Origin: Brachybacterium muris
GTDB lineage: Bacteria; Actinomycetota; Actinomycetes; Actinomycetales; Dermabacteraceae
Assembly: GCF_016907455.1 (NCBI RefSeq)
Contig: NZ_JAFBCB010000001.1
Coordinates: 806,001 to 870,000 of the forward strand
Length of the DNA: 64,000 nucleotides
Reading direction: 5' to 3'
The translations under genes were made by a program, and so were the position numbers. The notes below the pieces were generated by a model, which was not told the origin of the DNA, ran no database searches, and worked only from the letters and a program-made list of their open reading frames with translations. Positions 1 through 9,159 of this stretch are shown piece by piece. Numbering within the stretch: position 1 is the first letter of the stretch; every line of letters starts with the position of its first letter.

Positions 1-305
1 GGGCCCAGCTGCTTGCCGACAGGCTGATCGCCCACGGCGGTGCCCACTGGATCCACGTCAACCCCATCCCGCTGAACCCGGTGAAGGGCTCGAAGTGGAC
101 CGCCTCGGACCCGATGGTGGAGAAGAAGTTCGTGGAGACCCTGCGCGACAACGGCATCTCCGCCACTATCCGCGACACCCGCGGCTCCGACATCGACGGC
201 GCCTGCGGGCAGCTCGCCGCCGAGGTCATCGAGACCGACGAGCACCGCGCGGACCGCGAGGCACGCGTGGCACGCGTGGAGGCCGTCGCCTCCCGCCCCG
301 AATGA
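1..305 (+). CDS. rlmN: 23S rRNA (adenine2503-C2)-methyltransferase RlmN, 3' end only
   Basis: The gene enters from outside the window; its frame starts at base 3 and ends with TGA at 303-305, leaving about 100 C-terminal residues. RlmN is a radical-SAM enzyme that methylates C2 of A2503 in 23S rRNA and of A37 in some tRNAs. The visible part has the family's C-terminal signatures: IPLNP followed by GSKW, then [16 protein letters not shown]. The Cys in ACGQL corresponds to the methyl-carrying catalytic cysteine known for this family. The radical-SAM CxxxCxxC motif lies upstream, outside the window. The identification is firm although only the tail is seen. Confidence 0.9.
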   Translation, partial: AQLLADRLIAHGGAHWIHVNPIPLNPVKGSKWTASDPMVEKKFVETLRDNGISATIRDTRGSDIDGACGQLAAEVIETDEHRADREARVARVEAVASRPE

Positions 306-342
306 CCGCTGCCGCCTGCACGATGCCCGGCCCCCACGCCGC

Positions 343-348
343 TACAGT
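343..348 (+). promoter_or_regulatory. -10 element upstream of the DivIVA-repeat gene
   Basis: TACAGT fits the actinobacterial TANNNT -10 pattern and predicts a start near base 355. That leaves a leader of about 27 bases carrying a GAGGAAGGA ribosome-binding site before the GTG at 382. No convincing -35 is visible. It probably drives the overlapping run to dxr and rseP. Confidence 0.6.
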
Positions 349-381
349 GGGACCGCGACCCCGCCGAGGAAGGACCCACTG

Positions 382-930
382 GTGAGCACATCGTTCGAAC
401 GCGTCTCGCGCTTCAGCGTCGGCTACGACACGCATGAGGTGGACGAGTTCCTCTCGCGCGCCCGCACCGCCTACGAGGGGCGTGACGCCGGGTTCTCCGG
501 CAGCGACATCGCCTCGGCCAGCTTCAGGACCGAGCGCGGCGGCTACGACATGCGTGTGGTGGACGAGGCCCTGGACCGTCTCTCCGACGCCTTCGCCCTG
601 CAAGCCCGCGACGATGCCATCGCCGAGCGCGGCGAGGAGGCGTGGGTGGCGGAGCTGACCCGCCGCGCCGAGTCCCTCAAGGAGCGCCTGGAGCGCCCCG
701 CGGGTGAGCGCTTCTCCCCGGCCGCTGACGGCGAGCCGGCCTACGACCGCACCGACGTGGATGCTCTGTGCGATCAGCTGATCGCCTACTTCACCGAGGG
801 CCACCCGATGAGCGTGGACGACGTGCGCCGCGCCGCGTTCCGACGCCGCCGCGGGGCCGACGGGTACCGCGAGGCCGTGGTGGACGTGTACCTCGACCAC
901 GTCGCGGACGTGATGGCCTCCGTGCCGTGA
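382..930 (+). CDS. DivIVA-domain repeat protein
   Basis: A 182-residue acidic soluble protein. It contains several degenerate copies of the short DivIVA-type motif (GYD-x4-VD-x-fL): GYDTHEVDEFLSRA near residue 14, GYDMRVVDEALDRL near 54, AYDRTDVDALCDQL near 120 and GYREAVVDVYLDHV near 163. DivIVA-family proteins bind curved membrane at cell poles and septa, but this one is built almost only of the motif and lacks a long coiled-coil tail. The GTG start is preceded by GAGGAAGGA. Its stop overlaps the GTG of dxr (GTGA), indicating translational coupling. Its function is unknown; a role in cell-envelope or division-site organisation is inference from the motif. Confidence 0.7.
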   Translation: MSTSFERVSRFSVGYDTHEVDEFLSRARTAYEGRDAGFSGSDIASASFRTERGGYDMRVVDEALDRLSDAFALQARDDAIAERGEEAWVAELTRRAESLKERLERPAGERFSPAADGEPAYDRTDVDALCDQLIAYFTEGHPMSVDDVRRAAFRRRRGADGYREAVVDVYLDHVADVMASVP

Positions 931-2195
931 CCCTCGTCCCTGCCCGTCGCCTGGTGCTGCTGGGCTCCACCGGTTCGATCGGCACGCAGGCCCTCGAGGT
1001 CCTCACGCGCTACCGCGACCTCGCCCACCTGCACGGCATCGCCGTGGGCGGCGGACGCCCCGAGCTCGTGGCCCAGCAGGTGCTGATGCACCGCCCCGAG
1101 CGCGTCGCGGTGTCCGATGCGGAGCGCTCGGAGACCGTCGAGCAGGCCGTCGGCACCGCCTGCCGCGATGCCGGGATCGCCGTCCCGCAGCTCGTCGCCG
1201 GTGCTGACGCCGTGGTGGACCTGGCAGGATCGCTGGGCCCGGATGATGTGGTCCTGAACGCCGTCACCGGCTCCGTCGGCCTGCTGCCCACACTGGCGGC
1301 GCTGGATTCCGGGGCACGCCTGGCCCTGGCCAACAAGGAGTCCCTGGTGGTCGGCGGTGCCCTGGTCACCGCGCGCGCTGCCGAGGGGCAGATCCTGCCG
1401 GTGGACTCCGAGCACACCGCGATCGCCCAGGCCCTGGCCGGGGTGCGGCCGGACCAGGTGGACCGCCTGGTGGTCACCGCCTCCGGTGGCCCCTTCCGCG
1501 GTCGCAGCCGTGAGGAACTCGCTCAGGTCACACCCGAGCAGGCCCTCGCCCACCCCACCTGGGCGATGGGCCCGGTGATCACCACCAACTCCGCCACCCT
1601 GGTCAACAAGGCCCTCGAGGTGATCGAGGCGTGCTTCCTGTTCGACCTGCCCGAGGACCGCGTGGACGTGGTCGTCCATCCGCAGTCGATCGTGCACTCC
1701 ATGGCCACGCTCGTGGACGGGTCCACCATCGCCCAGGCCAGCCCACCGGACATGCGCCATGCCATCGGCTGGGCCCTCGCGCACCCCGAGAAGCTGCCGC
1801 ACCTGGCCGCACCGCTGGACTTCTCCACCGCCCAGTCCTGGACCTTCGAACCGGTCGACGACGCCACCTTCCCCGCAATCGAGGTGGCTCGCGCCGCCCA
1901 CCGTGCCGGAGGCGGCGCGATGGCCGTGATGAACGCCGTCAACGAGGAGGCCGTCGCGGGTTTCTTCGCCGGTGACCTGCCGTTCCTGGGGATCGTGGGG
2001 ACCATCCAGGATGTGCTGGCTGATCCTGCCCGCCCCCGGGTGGAACCGGCCGACGGCGTCGATGCGCTACTGGACCTGGAGCGCTGGGCCCGCGAGGCCG
2101 CACGCGAGAGCATCGCCGCCCGGACCCGCACCCCCTCGGGGACGGCCGCTGGTCAGCCCGCTGCCTCCGAGCCGGCCCCGGGGGGGCGCGACTGA
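927..2195 (+). CDS. dxr: 1-deoxy-D-xylulose 5-phosphate reductoisomerase
   Basis: Dxr converts 1-deoxy-D-xylulose 5-phosphate to 2-C-methyl-D-erythritol 4-phosphate using NADPH, the committed step of the MEP isoprenoid pathway. From the GTG at 927 the protein has 422 residues, slightly longer than the usual ~390 because of a Pro/Ala-rich C-terminal tail. It shows the NADPH-binding GSTGSIG at 13-19, NKES at 136-139, the metal-binding VDSEH at 159-163 (Asp160, Glu162) and SGGPF at 186-190. The GTG start overlaps the stop of the DivIVA-repeat gene, and its TGA overlaps the ATG of rseP. The reading frame is open further upstream but runs inside the previous gene. It works with ispG two genes downstream. 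Confidence 0.95.
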   Translation: MTLVPARRLVLLGSTGSIGTQALEVLTRYRDLAHLHGIAVGGGRPELVAQQVLMHRPERVAVSDAERSETVEQAVGTACRDAGIAVPQLVAGADAVVDLAGSLGPDDVVLNAVTGSVGLLPTLAALDSGARLALANKESLVVGGALVTARAAEGQILPVDSEHTAIAQALAGVRPDQVDRLVVTASGGPFRGRSREELAQVTPEQALAHPTWAMGPVITTNSATLVNKALEVIEACFLFDLPEDRVDVVVHPQSIVHSMATLVDGSTIAQASPPDMRHAIGWALAHPEKLPHLAAPLDFSTAQSWTFEPVDDATFPAIEVARAAHRAGGGAMAVMNAVNEEAVAGFFAGDLPFLGIVGTIQDVLADPARPRVEPADGVDALLDLERWAREAARESIAARTRTPSGTAAGQPAASEPAPGGRD

Positions 2196-3535
2196 TGGGC
2201 GTGGCCCTGTTCGTGCTCGGTGTGCTGATCATCGGGTTGGGGCTGGCGGTGTCGATAGCCCTGCACGAGATCGGGCACCTGGTGCCCGCCAAGGCCTTCG
2301 GCGTGCGCGTCACCCAGTACATGATCGGCTTCGGGCCCACCATGTGGTCCCGCACCCGTGATGAGACCGAGTACGGCGTCAAGGCGATCCCCCTGGGCGG
2401 CTACATCCGCATGATCGGCATGTACCCGCCGCATCGCGGGGACGCCCCCGGCACCGTGCGCGAGGACTCCACCGGGTTCATCCAGCAGATGTCCCAGGAG
2501 GCCAAGGAGTACGAGGCCGCCCAGTACGACCCCGCCGAGGCCCACCGCACCTTCGTCTCGCTGCCGGTGCACCGCAAGATCATCGTGATGCTGGGCGGGC
2601 CCGCCATGAACCTGCTGCTGTCGGTGCTGCTGATCGGGGTGCTCGCCCTCGGCATCGGCCTGCCGGCGGTGACGCCCACGGTGCAGTCCGTCTCCGAGTG
2701 CGTGCTGCCGGCCGACGCCCCGGCGGGCACCGACTGCGAGGGTCGACCCCCGGCCCCCGCGATCGCCGCGGGGATCCGCCCGGGCGACACCCTGCGTGAG
2801 ATCGACGGGCACGAGATCCGCCGCTGGGAGGACGTCACCACTGCCGTGCGCGCCGCCGGGGACCGCACCGTGAGCGTCGTCGTGGAGCGCGACGGTGAGG
2901 AGCTCACCCTCCAGGCCACCCCGATCGTCGATGCCCGCCCCGTGCTGGACGAGGACGGCGCGGTGGTCCGTGATGCGTCCGGGGCGATGCTCACCGAGCA
3001 GGTGGGCTTCCTGGGCGTCGGAGGCACTCCGGACCTGGTACGCCAGTCACCCGCGGTGGTGCCGGAACTGGCCTGGTCCACGTTCTCCCAGACCGCGCAG
3101 CTGGTGATCGCCCTGCCCGCGCGCCTGGTGGATGTGGCCAAGGCGGCCTTCGGATCCGAGGAGCGCGACCCCAACGGCCCCATCGGCGTGGTCGGCGTGA
3201 CCCGCCTGGCCGGGGAAGTGGCCTCCGCGGACCAACCCGGCTTCGAGCTGCGTGAGAAGACCGGCACCATGATCTCGATGCTGGCCTCGCTGAACATGGC
3301 CCTGTTCGCGTTCAACCTGCTGCCGCTGCTGCCGCTGGACGGTGGGCACGTGGCCGGGGCGCTGTGGGAGGGGATCCGTCGCTTCATCGCGCGCCTGCGC
3401 GGAAAGCCGGACCCCGGGCCCGTGGACATCTCCCGGATGCTGCCGCTGACCAACGTCGTCGCGATCGTGTTCCTGGTGATGACGGTGCTGCTGCTGTACG
3501 CGGACATCGTCAAACCCATCCGGCTGTTCCCGTAG
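2195..3535 (+). CDS. rseP: RseP/Rip1-type site-2 intramembrane metalloprotease
   Basis: A 446-residue membrane zinc protease of family M50B, which cleaves transmembrane substrates such as anti-sigma factors inside the bilayer. The first membrane helix carries HEIGH at 24-28 (the zinc ligands and catalytic Glu). A second hydrophobic segment lies near 130-155, a PDZ-like domain follows at roughly 185-250 (IRPGDTLREIDG), and the C-terminal helices contain the third zinc ligand in PLDGGH (Asp382). The ATG overlaps the stop of dxr. The dxr-rseP-ispG arrangement is usual in actinobacteria. Its natural substrates cannot be deduced from this window. Confidence 0.92.
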   Translation: MGVALFVLGVLIIGLGLAVSIALHEIGHLVPAKAFGVRVTQYMIGFGPTMWSRTRDETEYGVKAIPLGGYIRMIGMYPPHRGDAPGTVREDSTGFIQQMSQEAKEYEAAQYDPAEAHRTFVSLPVHRKIIVMLGGPAMNLLLSVLLIGVLALGIGLPAVTPTVQSVSECVLPADAPAGTDCEGRPPAPAIAAGIRPGDTLREIDGHEIRRWEDVTTAVRAAGDRTVSVVVERDGEELTLQATPIVDARPVLDEDGAVVRDASGAMLTEQVGFLGVGGTPDLVRQSPAVVPELAWSTFSQTAQLVIALPARLVDVAKAAFGSEERDPNGPIGVVGVTRLAGEVASADQPGFELREKTGTMISMLASLNMALFAFNLLPLLPLDGGHVAGALWEGIRRFIARLRGKPDPGPVDISRMLPLTNVVAIVFLVMTVLLLYADIVKPIRLFP

Positions 3536-3536
3536 C

Positions 3537-3554
3537 GCGCTGCTCCAGCAGCGC
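3537..3554 (+). terminator. short inverted repeat after rseP, possible weak terminator
   Basis: An 8-bp inverted repeat, GCGCTGCT and AGCAGCGC separated by CC, lies just after the rseP stop, without a U-run. The real hairpin would have about 7 pairs and a 4-base loop. It may only partly separate rseP from ispG, which has its own promoter. Confidence 0.35.
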
Positions 3555-3672
3555 CTCGAGCCGCGTCCATCCCGCCGGATCCGCCCACCCTGAGTGACCG
3601 CGCCGACGTGGAGGTGCGGTGGAGGTGTCGCACGCCCCTCGCCATCACCGCCCATACCCAGGCGCGCGCCGC

Positions 3673-3678
3673 CATAAT
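3673..3678 (+). promoter_or_regulatory. -10 element for a leaderless ispG transcript
   Basis: CATAAT ends 6 bases before the GTG at 3685, so the predicted transcription start falls on the start codon. No ribosome-binding site is visible ahead of this GTG, which agrees with leaderless translation, common in actinobacteria. Confidence 0.6.
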
Positions 3679-3684
3679 GGGACG

Positions 3685-4842
3685 GTGACTTCAGTGAGCC
3701 TCGGCATCCCGTCCGTCAAGCAGCCCCCGCCCGTCCTCGCGCCCCGGCGGAAGACCCGCAAGGTGCGCCTGGGCGACATCCACGTGGGTGGGGACGCACC
3801 GGTCACCGTGCAGTCGATGACCACCACCCCCACGCATGACATCAACGCCACCCTGCAGCAGATCGCGGAGCTGACCGCGACCGGCTGCGACATCGTGCGC
3901 GTGGCCTGCCCGCGGCAGGAGGACGCCGACGCCCTCAAGGCGATCGCCGCCAAGTCCCCGATCCCGGTCATCGCCGACATCCACTTCCAGCCCAAGTACG
4001 TGTTCGCCGCGATCGAGGCCGGCTGCGCCGGTGTGCGCGTGAACCCCGGCAACATCCGCCGCTTCGACGACCAGGTGAAGGACATCGCCAAGGCCGCGAA
4101 GGACCACGGCACCGCCCTGCGCATCGGCGTGAACGCCGGCTCCATCGACCAGCGCATGATGAAGGGTGACCGCGTCACCCCGGAGGCCCTGGTGGCCTCC
4201 GCCGTGTGGGAGGCCAGCCTGTTCGAGGAGCACGACTTCCACGAATTCGGCATCTCCGTCAAGCACAACGACCCGGTGATCATGGTGGAGGCCTACCGCC
4301 AGCTCTCCGAGAAGGGCGACTGGCCCCTGCACCTCGGTGTCACCGAGGCCGGCCCCGCCTTCCAGGGCACCATCAAGTCCTCCATCGCCTTCGGCATCCT
4401 GCTGGGCGAGGGGATCGGCGACACCATCCGCGTCTCCCTCTCCGCCCCGCCGGTGGAGGAGGTCAAGGTGGGCAACCAGATCCTGCAGTCGCTGAACCTC
4501 AAGCCCCGCAAGCTCGACATCGTCTCCTGCCCCTCGTGCGGCCGCGCCCAGGTGGACGTCTACACCCTGGCCGACGAGGTCACTGAGGGGCTCAAGCACC
4601 TCGAGGTGCCGCTGCGCGTGGCCGTGATGGGCTGTGTCGTCAACGGACCCGGTGAGGCCCGTGAGGCCGATCTCGGTGTCGCCTCCGGCAACGGCAAGGG
4701 CCAGATCTTCGTCAAGGGCGAGGTCATCAAGACCGTCCCCGAGGCGGAGATCGTCGAGACCCTGCTGGCCGAGGCCAACCGCATCGCGGCCGAGATGGAG
4801 GCCGCCGAGGCGGGCGGGACCCCCTCGGTCTCGGTGGGCTGA
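3685..4842 (+). CDS. ispG: 4-hydroxy-3-methylbut-2-enyl diphosphate synthase
   Basis: IspG (GcpE) is the [4Fe-4S] enzyme that reductively opens methylerythritol cyclodiphosphate to HMBPP, the penultimate MEP-pathway step. It has 385 residues, a normal bacterial length. The N-terminal TIM-barrel begins with the conserved [15 protein letters not shown] stretch. The C-terminal cluster domain has the three cysteine ligands Cys282 and Cys285 (CPSCGR) and Cys317 ([10 protein letters not shown]). The GTG at 3685 is chosen because a -10 hexamer sits exactly 6 bases ahead; GTG 3694 is an alternative in the same frame. The 149-base gap from rseP, with its own promoter, suggests separate transcription. 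Confidence 0.95.
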   Translation: MTSVSLGIPSVKQPPPVLAPRRKTRKVRLGDIHVGGDAPVTVQSMTTTPTHDINATLQQIAELTATGCDIVRVACPRQEDADALKAIAAKSPIPVIADIHFQPKYVFAAIEAGCAGVRVNPGNIRRFDDQVKDIAKAAKDHGTALRIGVNAGSIDQRMMKGDRVTPEALVASAVWEASLFEEHDFHEFGISVKHNDPVIMVEAYRQLSEKGDWPLHLGVTEAGPAFQGTIKSSIAFGILLGEGIGDTIRVSLSAPPVEEVKVGNQILQSLNLKPRKLDIVSCPSCGRAQVDVYTLADEVTEGLKHLEVPLRVAVMGCVVNGPGEAREADLGVASGNGKGQIFVKGEVIKTVPEAEIVETLLAEANRIAAEMEAAEAGGTPSVSVG

Positions 4843-4850
4843 TCCAGGTC

Positions 4851-5696
4851 ATGTTCCGGCGCGGGGCGAAGGTGCGGCCACTGCGCCACACCGCCTGGGA
4901 CGCGTCCCTCGCCCTCGCCCGGCGCGACCCCTTGGTCAACGCCCTGGGCGGCGCCCGGCTGGTGGAGATGGCCCGGGCCGGCGCCCTGGGTCGGGAGTTC
5001 CAGATCACCGGGGAGGACCATGCCCCCCGCGGCATCCTGTGGGACGGCGTGAACCTCTCCCCGCTCAGCGCATCCGCTGACGCCATCGACCACTTCGGTC
5101 GGTACGCCGCGCCCCGACCGCGCCGCGCCAGTTCCGTGGTGGGTGAGCGCCGGGCCGTCGAGCAGCTGTGGACCCACCTGGAACCCCTGTGGTCCGGTGA
5201 GGTGCGCGAATACCGCTGGAGCCAGCCGCTGCTGCTCGCCGACGCCCACGTCCCCGCATCGGGCGGTGTGGGCCTGCGCCCGGCGCGACCCACCGAGGTC
5301 GAGCAGGTGTTCCCCGCGGCCGTGGCGATGTTCCGCGAGGAGGTGGGGGTCGATCCCCTGCGGGGGGACGGTGGCCGTGGGTACCGCGGCCGGGTCGCGG
5401 AGCTCATCCGCCAGGGCCGCACCTATGTGGTGATCGACGGCGACCAGGTGGTGTTCAAGGCCGACGTGGGCGCCCTGTTCGCGGACGTCGCCCAGATCCA
5501 TGGCGTGTGGGTGGCGCCCTCGCACCGTTCCCGCGGCCTGGGCCGTGCAGCGATGGCGGAGCTGGTCACCCTGGTGCGGCGCGACCACGTGCCCCAGGTG
5601 TCGCTGTACGTCAACGACTTCAACGAGCCGGCCCGCCGCGCCTACGCCGCGGCCGGCTTCCACCAGGCCGCGGAGCTCTCGACGATCCTGTTCTGA
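4851..5696 (+). CDS. GNAT-family N-acetyltransferase with N-terminal DUF4081-like domain
   Basis: A 281-residue protein that starts 9 bases after ispG, so it is probably cotranscribed. The C-terminal third is a GNAT acetyltransferase fold: VQIHGVWVAPSHRSRGLG carries the acetyl-CoA-binding R/Q-x2-G-x-G/A loop (here HRSRGLGRA), followed by VSLYVNDFNEPARRAYAAAGF, the typical last strand and helix. The first ~150 residues resemble the DUF4081 domain often fused to GNAT domains in actinobacteria. The acetyl acceptor is unknown. An ispG-GNAT neighbourhood is frequent in this phylum, but that does not define the substrate. Confidence 0.8.
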   Translation: MFRRGAKVRPLRHTAWDASLALARRDPLVNALGGARLVEMARAGALGREFQITGEDHAPRGILWDGVNLSPLSASADAIDHFGRYAAPRPRRASSVVGERRAVEQLWTHLEPLWSGEVREYRWSQPLLLADAHVPASGGVGLRPARPTEVEQVFPAAVAMFREEVGVDPLRGDGGRGYRGRVAELIRQGRTYVVIDGDQVVFKADVGALFADVAQIHGVWVAPSHRSRGLGRAAMAELVTLVRRDHVPQVSLYVNDFNEPARRAYAAAGFHQAAELSTILF

Positions 5697-5743
5697 CCCG
5701 TGCACCGGATCCTCGGATCGATCCGCTGACCTGGCCGTCCTGG

Positions 5744-7210
5744 TCAGAGTGCGTCGATGGCCAGCAGCACGTTGGCGGCGGTCCACGCCAGCGGGGCAAC
5801 CTCGGCCGGGCGGCCGTCGAACAGCACCTTCTCCGGCAGCGATCCAGCGTCGGTGCGATGGTCACTGAGCCATCGCAGCACCTCGGTGGCCTGCTCGTGC
5901 TCACCGCTCCGGGCGAGCCCCAGGGCCAGCAGGCTGGTCGACGGGGTCCAGCTGACCCCGTCCTGCCGCCAGGACGCGCCCGGTGCGATGCCACCGCCAG
6001 GTCGTGCCAGGTCCGAGCGGAGGGATCGCAGCTGCCGGGAAGGGATCACGTCGTGCATGCCGGTGGCATCGAACAGGGCGAGCGCGGAGTCGGCACCCCC
6101 ACCGGTGCGGTATCGCTGGTACCCGTGGGCGCCGAAGCTGCCCCGCAGCAGGGTGGTGAAGTGCTGTGCGGCATCGGTGAAGGCCTGCTCGGAGGTGAGG
6201 TCCGCTGCCGTGCGCAGCCCGCGCAGGGTCGTGGCCATCGTCCACAGCGTCACCTGCTTCTCGGGCAGCTCCCAGTAGTCGGGGCCGGCCGGTGGCAGCG
6301 AGCAGCCGTTCCCCGTGGTCTGCAGCAGCAGGGGACCGGAACGCTCCACCAGGGCGGCCAGTGACGCGGCGAGCTCCTCGCGCTCGGCCGAGGCGGCGGA
6401 GGCGAGCACCTCACCAGTCGCCCACAGCAGCAGCCCGGTGCCGTCGAACTGACGCGTCCTACGATCGGGGCTGTGTCCGGTGGCGAGGTCGTAGCGGGCT
6501 TCGAACCAGCCGTCCTCTCCCTGCAGCGACTGCAGGTGCTGCAGCGTCGCAAGGGCACGGTCCATCAGTCCCACCCGGGCGAAGGCCACGGCGCAGAAGG
6601 CGGCGTCGCGGGGCCACACGTACCTCCAGGACCGGCTCCACCCGGCCACCGGCGCGGGCAGCGCCTCCGAGAGCACCCACAGGTCCAGCAGCGCGGTCGA
6701 TGCCAGGTCCCGCAGCTCGGCAGGGACTGTGGACAGCCAGTCCTCCGCCTCCGCCATGTACTCCTCGGCGGAACGGGCCACAGGGGCAGAAGGGGGGATG
6801 CCCCGCACCAGTCGGGTGCCGGGCTGCAGATCCACCGCAGGTACCCCGCCCCCGCGTGCGACCGGTGCGCCGGGGGCGGCGCCACCGGTGACGGACGGGC
6901 GGGACTCCTTGACGCCGACCAGGACCCGTTCGCCGGCCCCGTCGAAGGCGACGGTCTGCGACCACAGGCCGATCACGGTGCGGGGATCCGTCCCCGCCCG
7001 GGCGGAGCCGAGAACGCCCGCCCCGGTGCCGAGCAGCCCGGCCGCTCCCAGCGCACCCGTTCCCCACAGCACGGCCCGGCGGCTGGGGGCGTGCCTGCCT
7101 GCACCGCCGGACGACGGGGTGCGGGGACGGCCCTGCGGGTCGTGATGAGGAGCGTCGGAGCTCAGAGGGTCCTCCGTGGCGGGAGACGCGGTGATCGACG
7201 CCTGGTGCAC
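5744..7210 (-). CDS. GH15 glucoamylase-like exported protein
   Basis: A 488-residue protein related to the (alpha/alpha)6-barrel glycoside hydrolases of family GH15. The hallmark is [20 protein letters not shown] (Trp-Pro-Arg-Asp around the substrate pocket), followed by [12 protein letters not shown] and [11 protein letters not shown], as in glucoamylase-like proteins. The N-terminus has [19 protein letters not shown] near residue 43, a twin-arginine-like export signal, so it is probably secreted or surface-held. GTG at 7210 is selected because GGAGGGAG lies about 10 bases ahead; a longer frame exists but would cross the proS promoter. It converges on the GNAT gene and diverges from proS. 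The substrate (starch, trehalose or other glucan) and catalytic competence are not certain: the general-base Glu was not located. Confidence 0.7.
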   Translation of the reverse strand: MHQASITASPATEDPLSSDAPHHDPQGRPRTPSSGGAGRHAPSRRAVLWGTGALGAAGLLGTGAGVLGSARAGTDPRTVIGLWSQTVAFDGAGERVLVGVKESRPSVTGGAAPGAPVARGGGVPAVDLQPGTRLVRGIPPSAPVARSAEEYMAEAEDWLSTVPAELRDLASTALLDLWVLSEALPAPVAGWSRSWRYVWPRDAAFCAVAFARVGLMDRALATLQHLQSLQGEDGWFEARYDLATGHSPDRRTRQFDGTGLLLWATGEVLASAASAEREELAASLAALVERSGPLLLQTTGNGCSLPPAGPDYWELPEKQVTLWTMATTLRGLRTAADLTSEQAFTDAAQHFTTLLRGSFGAHGYQRYRTGGGADSALALFDATGMHDVIPSRQLRSLRSDLARPGGGIAPGASWRQDGVSWTPSTSLLALGLARSGEHEQATEVLRWLSDHRTDAGSLPEKVLFDGRPAEVAPLAWTAANVLLAIDAL

Positions 7211-7275
7211 CGACCGCTTGCTCCCTCCATGGTTGCACGACGGGAATGCAGGCGTGGGATCGACGCGGGCGAGGC

Positions 7276-7281
7276 TAGCAT
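7276..7281 (+). promoter_or_regulatory. -10 element for proS
   Basis: TAGCAT predicts a transcript starting near 7288, about 32 bases before the proS ATG, with GAAAGG as ribosome-binding site. Confidence 0.55.
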
Positions 7282-7319
7282 GGACCCGGCTCCGTCCGCC
7301 GTACCGAAAGGCCTGCCCC

Positions 7320-9104
7320 ATGATCCGTCTGTCCTCCTCGTTCGTCCGCACCCTGCGCGAGGACCCGGCGGATGCCGAGGTCGCCAGCCACCGCCTGCTG
7401 GTGCGCGCCGGTTACATCCGCCGCAGCGCCCCCGGCGTGTACACCTGGCTGCCGCTGGGCCTGAAGGTGATGCGCAAGGTCGAGCAGATCGTGCGGGAGG
7501 AGCAGGACGCCATCGGCGGCCAGGAACTGCTGTTCTCCGCACTCCAGCCGCGCGAGCCCTACCAGGCCACCGGCCGCTGGGATGACTACGGCCCCACCCT
7601 GTTCCGCCTGCAGGACCGCAAGCAGGCCGACTACCTGCTGGCACCCACGCACGAGGAGATGTTCACCCTCACGGTGAAGGACCTGTTCTCCTCGTACAAG
7701 GACCTGCCCACCATGCTGTACCAGATCCAGACCAAGTTCCGTGACGAGGCCCGGCCCCGTGCGGGCCTGCTGCGGGTGCGCGAGTTCATCATGAAGGACG
7801 CCTACTCCTTCGACATCGACGACGCCGGGCTCGACGTCTCCTACGAGAAGCAGCGCGGCGCCTACCAGCGCACCTTCGACCGCCTGGGCCTTCCCACCGT
7901 GATCTGCCAGGCCGACGCCGGCGCGATGGGCGGCTCCCGCTCCGAGGAGTTCCTGCACCCCACGCCCGTGGGGGAGGACACCTTCGTGGTCTCCGACGGC
8001 GGCTACGCGGCCAACGTCGAGGCCGTCACCACCCTGCCCCCGGAAGCACTGAGTGAGCAGCAGATCGCAGCCCTGCCCGCGATGCACGTGGAGGACACCC
8101 CCGGCGCCTCCACCATCGCCGCCCTCACCGACTTCTCCAACCAGGCATTCCCCGGCAAGGGCCCCCGCACCGAGACAGGGGAGTGGACCCGCTACGAGAT
8201 GCTCAAGCACCTCGTCTACATGCTCACCCTGCCCGATGGCTCCACCGAGCCGCTCGTGATCGCGATCCCCGGTGACCGCGAGGTCGACGAGAAGCGCCTG
8301 GAAGCCGCCGTGTCGCCGGCCGTCGCCGCGCCCTTCACCGAGGAGGACTTCGCCGCCACCCCGGCCCTGAAGAAGGGCTACATCGGCCCCGAGGGGCTGG
8401 GCCTCGAGGGTGCCTCCGGGATCCGCTACCTGGTGGACCCGCGGGTGGTTCCCGGCAGCTCCTGGGTGGCCGGCGCCGGCGAGAAGGACAAGCACGTCTA
8501 CGACCTGGTGTACGGCCGGGACTTCACCGCCGACGGCACCATCGAGGCCGCCGAGGTGCGCGACGGCGATCCCGCTCCCGACGGCTCCGGCCCGCTGCGC
8601 CTGACCCGTGGCATGGAGATGGGCCACATCTTCCAGCTGGGACGCAAGTACGCCGAGGCCCTGGACCTCAAGGTCCTCGACGAGAACGGCAAGGCCCAGG
8701 TGGTGACCATGGGCTCCTACGGCATCGGTGTCACCCGCGCGGTCGCGGCGATCGCCGAGCTGCACCACGACGAGAAGGGTCTCGTCTGGCCCCGCGCCAT
8801 CGCCCCGGCGGATGTGCACCTGGTGGCCACAGGCAAGGACCAGGCCGTGTTCGAGGAGGCCGAGCGCATCGCCACCGCGCTGGAGGCCTGTGGCCTCACC
8901 GTCATCTACGACGACCGGCCCAAGGTCTCACCCGGCGTGAAGTTCAAGGACGCCGAGCTGCTGGGCATGCCCACCATCGTGGTGGTGGGCAAGGGCCTGG
9001 CCGCGGGCACCGTCGAGGTGCGCGACCGCGCCAGCGGCGAGATCAACGAGGTCTCCCCGCAGGACGTCGTGGATGCGGTGACCGAGCAGGTCCGCTCCGC
9101 CTGA
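7320..9104 (+). CDS. proS: prolyl-tRNA synthetase
   Basis: A class II aminoacyl-tRNA synthetase that charges tRNA-Pro. It has 594 residues, the length of the bacterial type with an editing (INS) domain between motifs 2 and 3. Seen: [15 protein letters not shown] (motif 2 region, near residue 155), the insertion domain at roughly 225-400 including [12 protein letters not shown], and [17 protein letters not shown] (motif 3) near residue 465. A C-terminal anticodon-binding domain contains [22 protein letters not shown]. The ATG at 7320 has GAAAGG upstream. It is followed by a strong hairpin terminator. Confidence 0.97.
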   Translation: MIRLSSSFVRTLREDPADAEVASHRLLVRAGYIRRSAPGVYTWLPLGLKVMRKVEQIVREEQDAIGGQELLFSALQPREPYQATGRWDDYGPTLFRLQDRKQADYLLAPTHEEMFTLTVKDLFSSYKDLPTMLYQIQTKFRDEARPRAGLLRVREFIMKDAYSFDIDDAGLDVSYEKQRGAYQRTFDRLGLPTVICQADAGAMGGSRSEEFLHPTPVGEDTFVVSDGGYAANVEAVTTLPPEALSEQQIAALPAMHVEDTPGASTIAALTDFSNQAFPGKGPRTETGEWTRYEMLKHLVYMLTLPDGSTEPLVIAIPGDREVDEKRLEAAVSPAVAAPFTEEDFAATPALKKGYIGPEGLGLEGASGIRYLVDPRVVPGSSWVAGAGEKDKHVYDLVYGRDFTADGTIEAAEVRDGDPAPDGSGPLRLTRGMEMGHIFQLGRKYAEALDLKVLDENGKAQVVTMGSYGIGVTRAVAAIAELHHDEKGLVWPRAIAPADVHLVATGKDQAVFEEAERIATALEACGLTVIYDDRPKVSPGVKFKDAELLGMPTIVVVGKGLAAGTVEVRDRASGEINEVSPQDVVDAVTEQVRSA

Positions 9105-9121
9105 GAGCCCCCGATCCACGG

Positions 9122-9159
9122 ATGACCGGCCGCTGACCCTCGTGGGCACGGCCGGTCAT
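9122..9159. terminator. bidirectional terminator between proS and the Tat lipoprotein gene
   Basis: An 11-bp perfect stem (ATGACCGGCCG with CGGCCGGTCAT) and a 16-base loop sit between two converging genes; the right arm reaches into the stop codon of the reverse gene. There is no long U-run, which is normal for high-GC actinobacteria. Confidence 0.7.

Noticed and set aside
392..401. Palindrome CGTTCGAACG at the start of the DivIVA-repeat gene, as a possible SOS box
   Set aside because: The half-sites are in the wrong order and spacing (SOS needs CGAAC-N4-GTTCG), and it lies inside the coding sequence.
5697..5743. Possible terminator with GGATC repeats between the GNAT gene and the GH15-like gene
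   Set aside because: The complementary blocks overlap and give only a short unstable stem.
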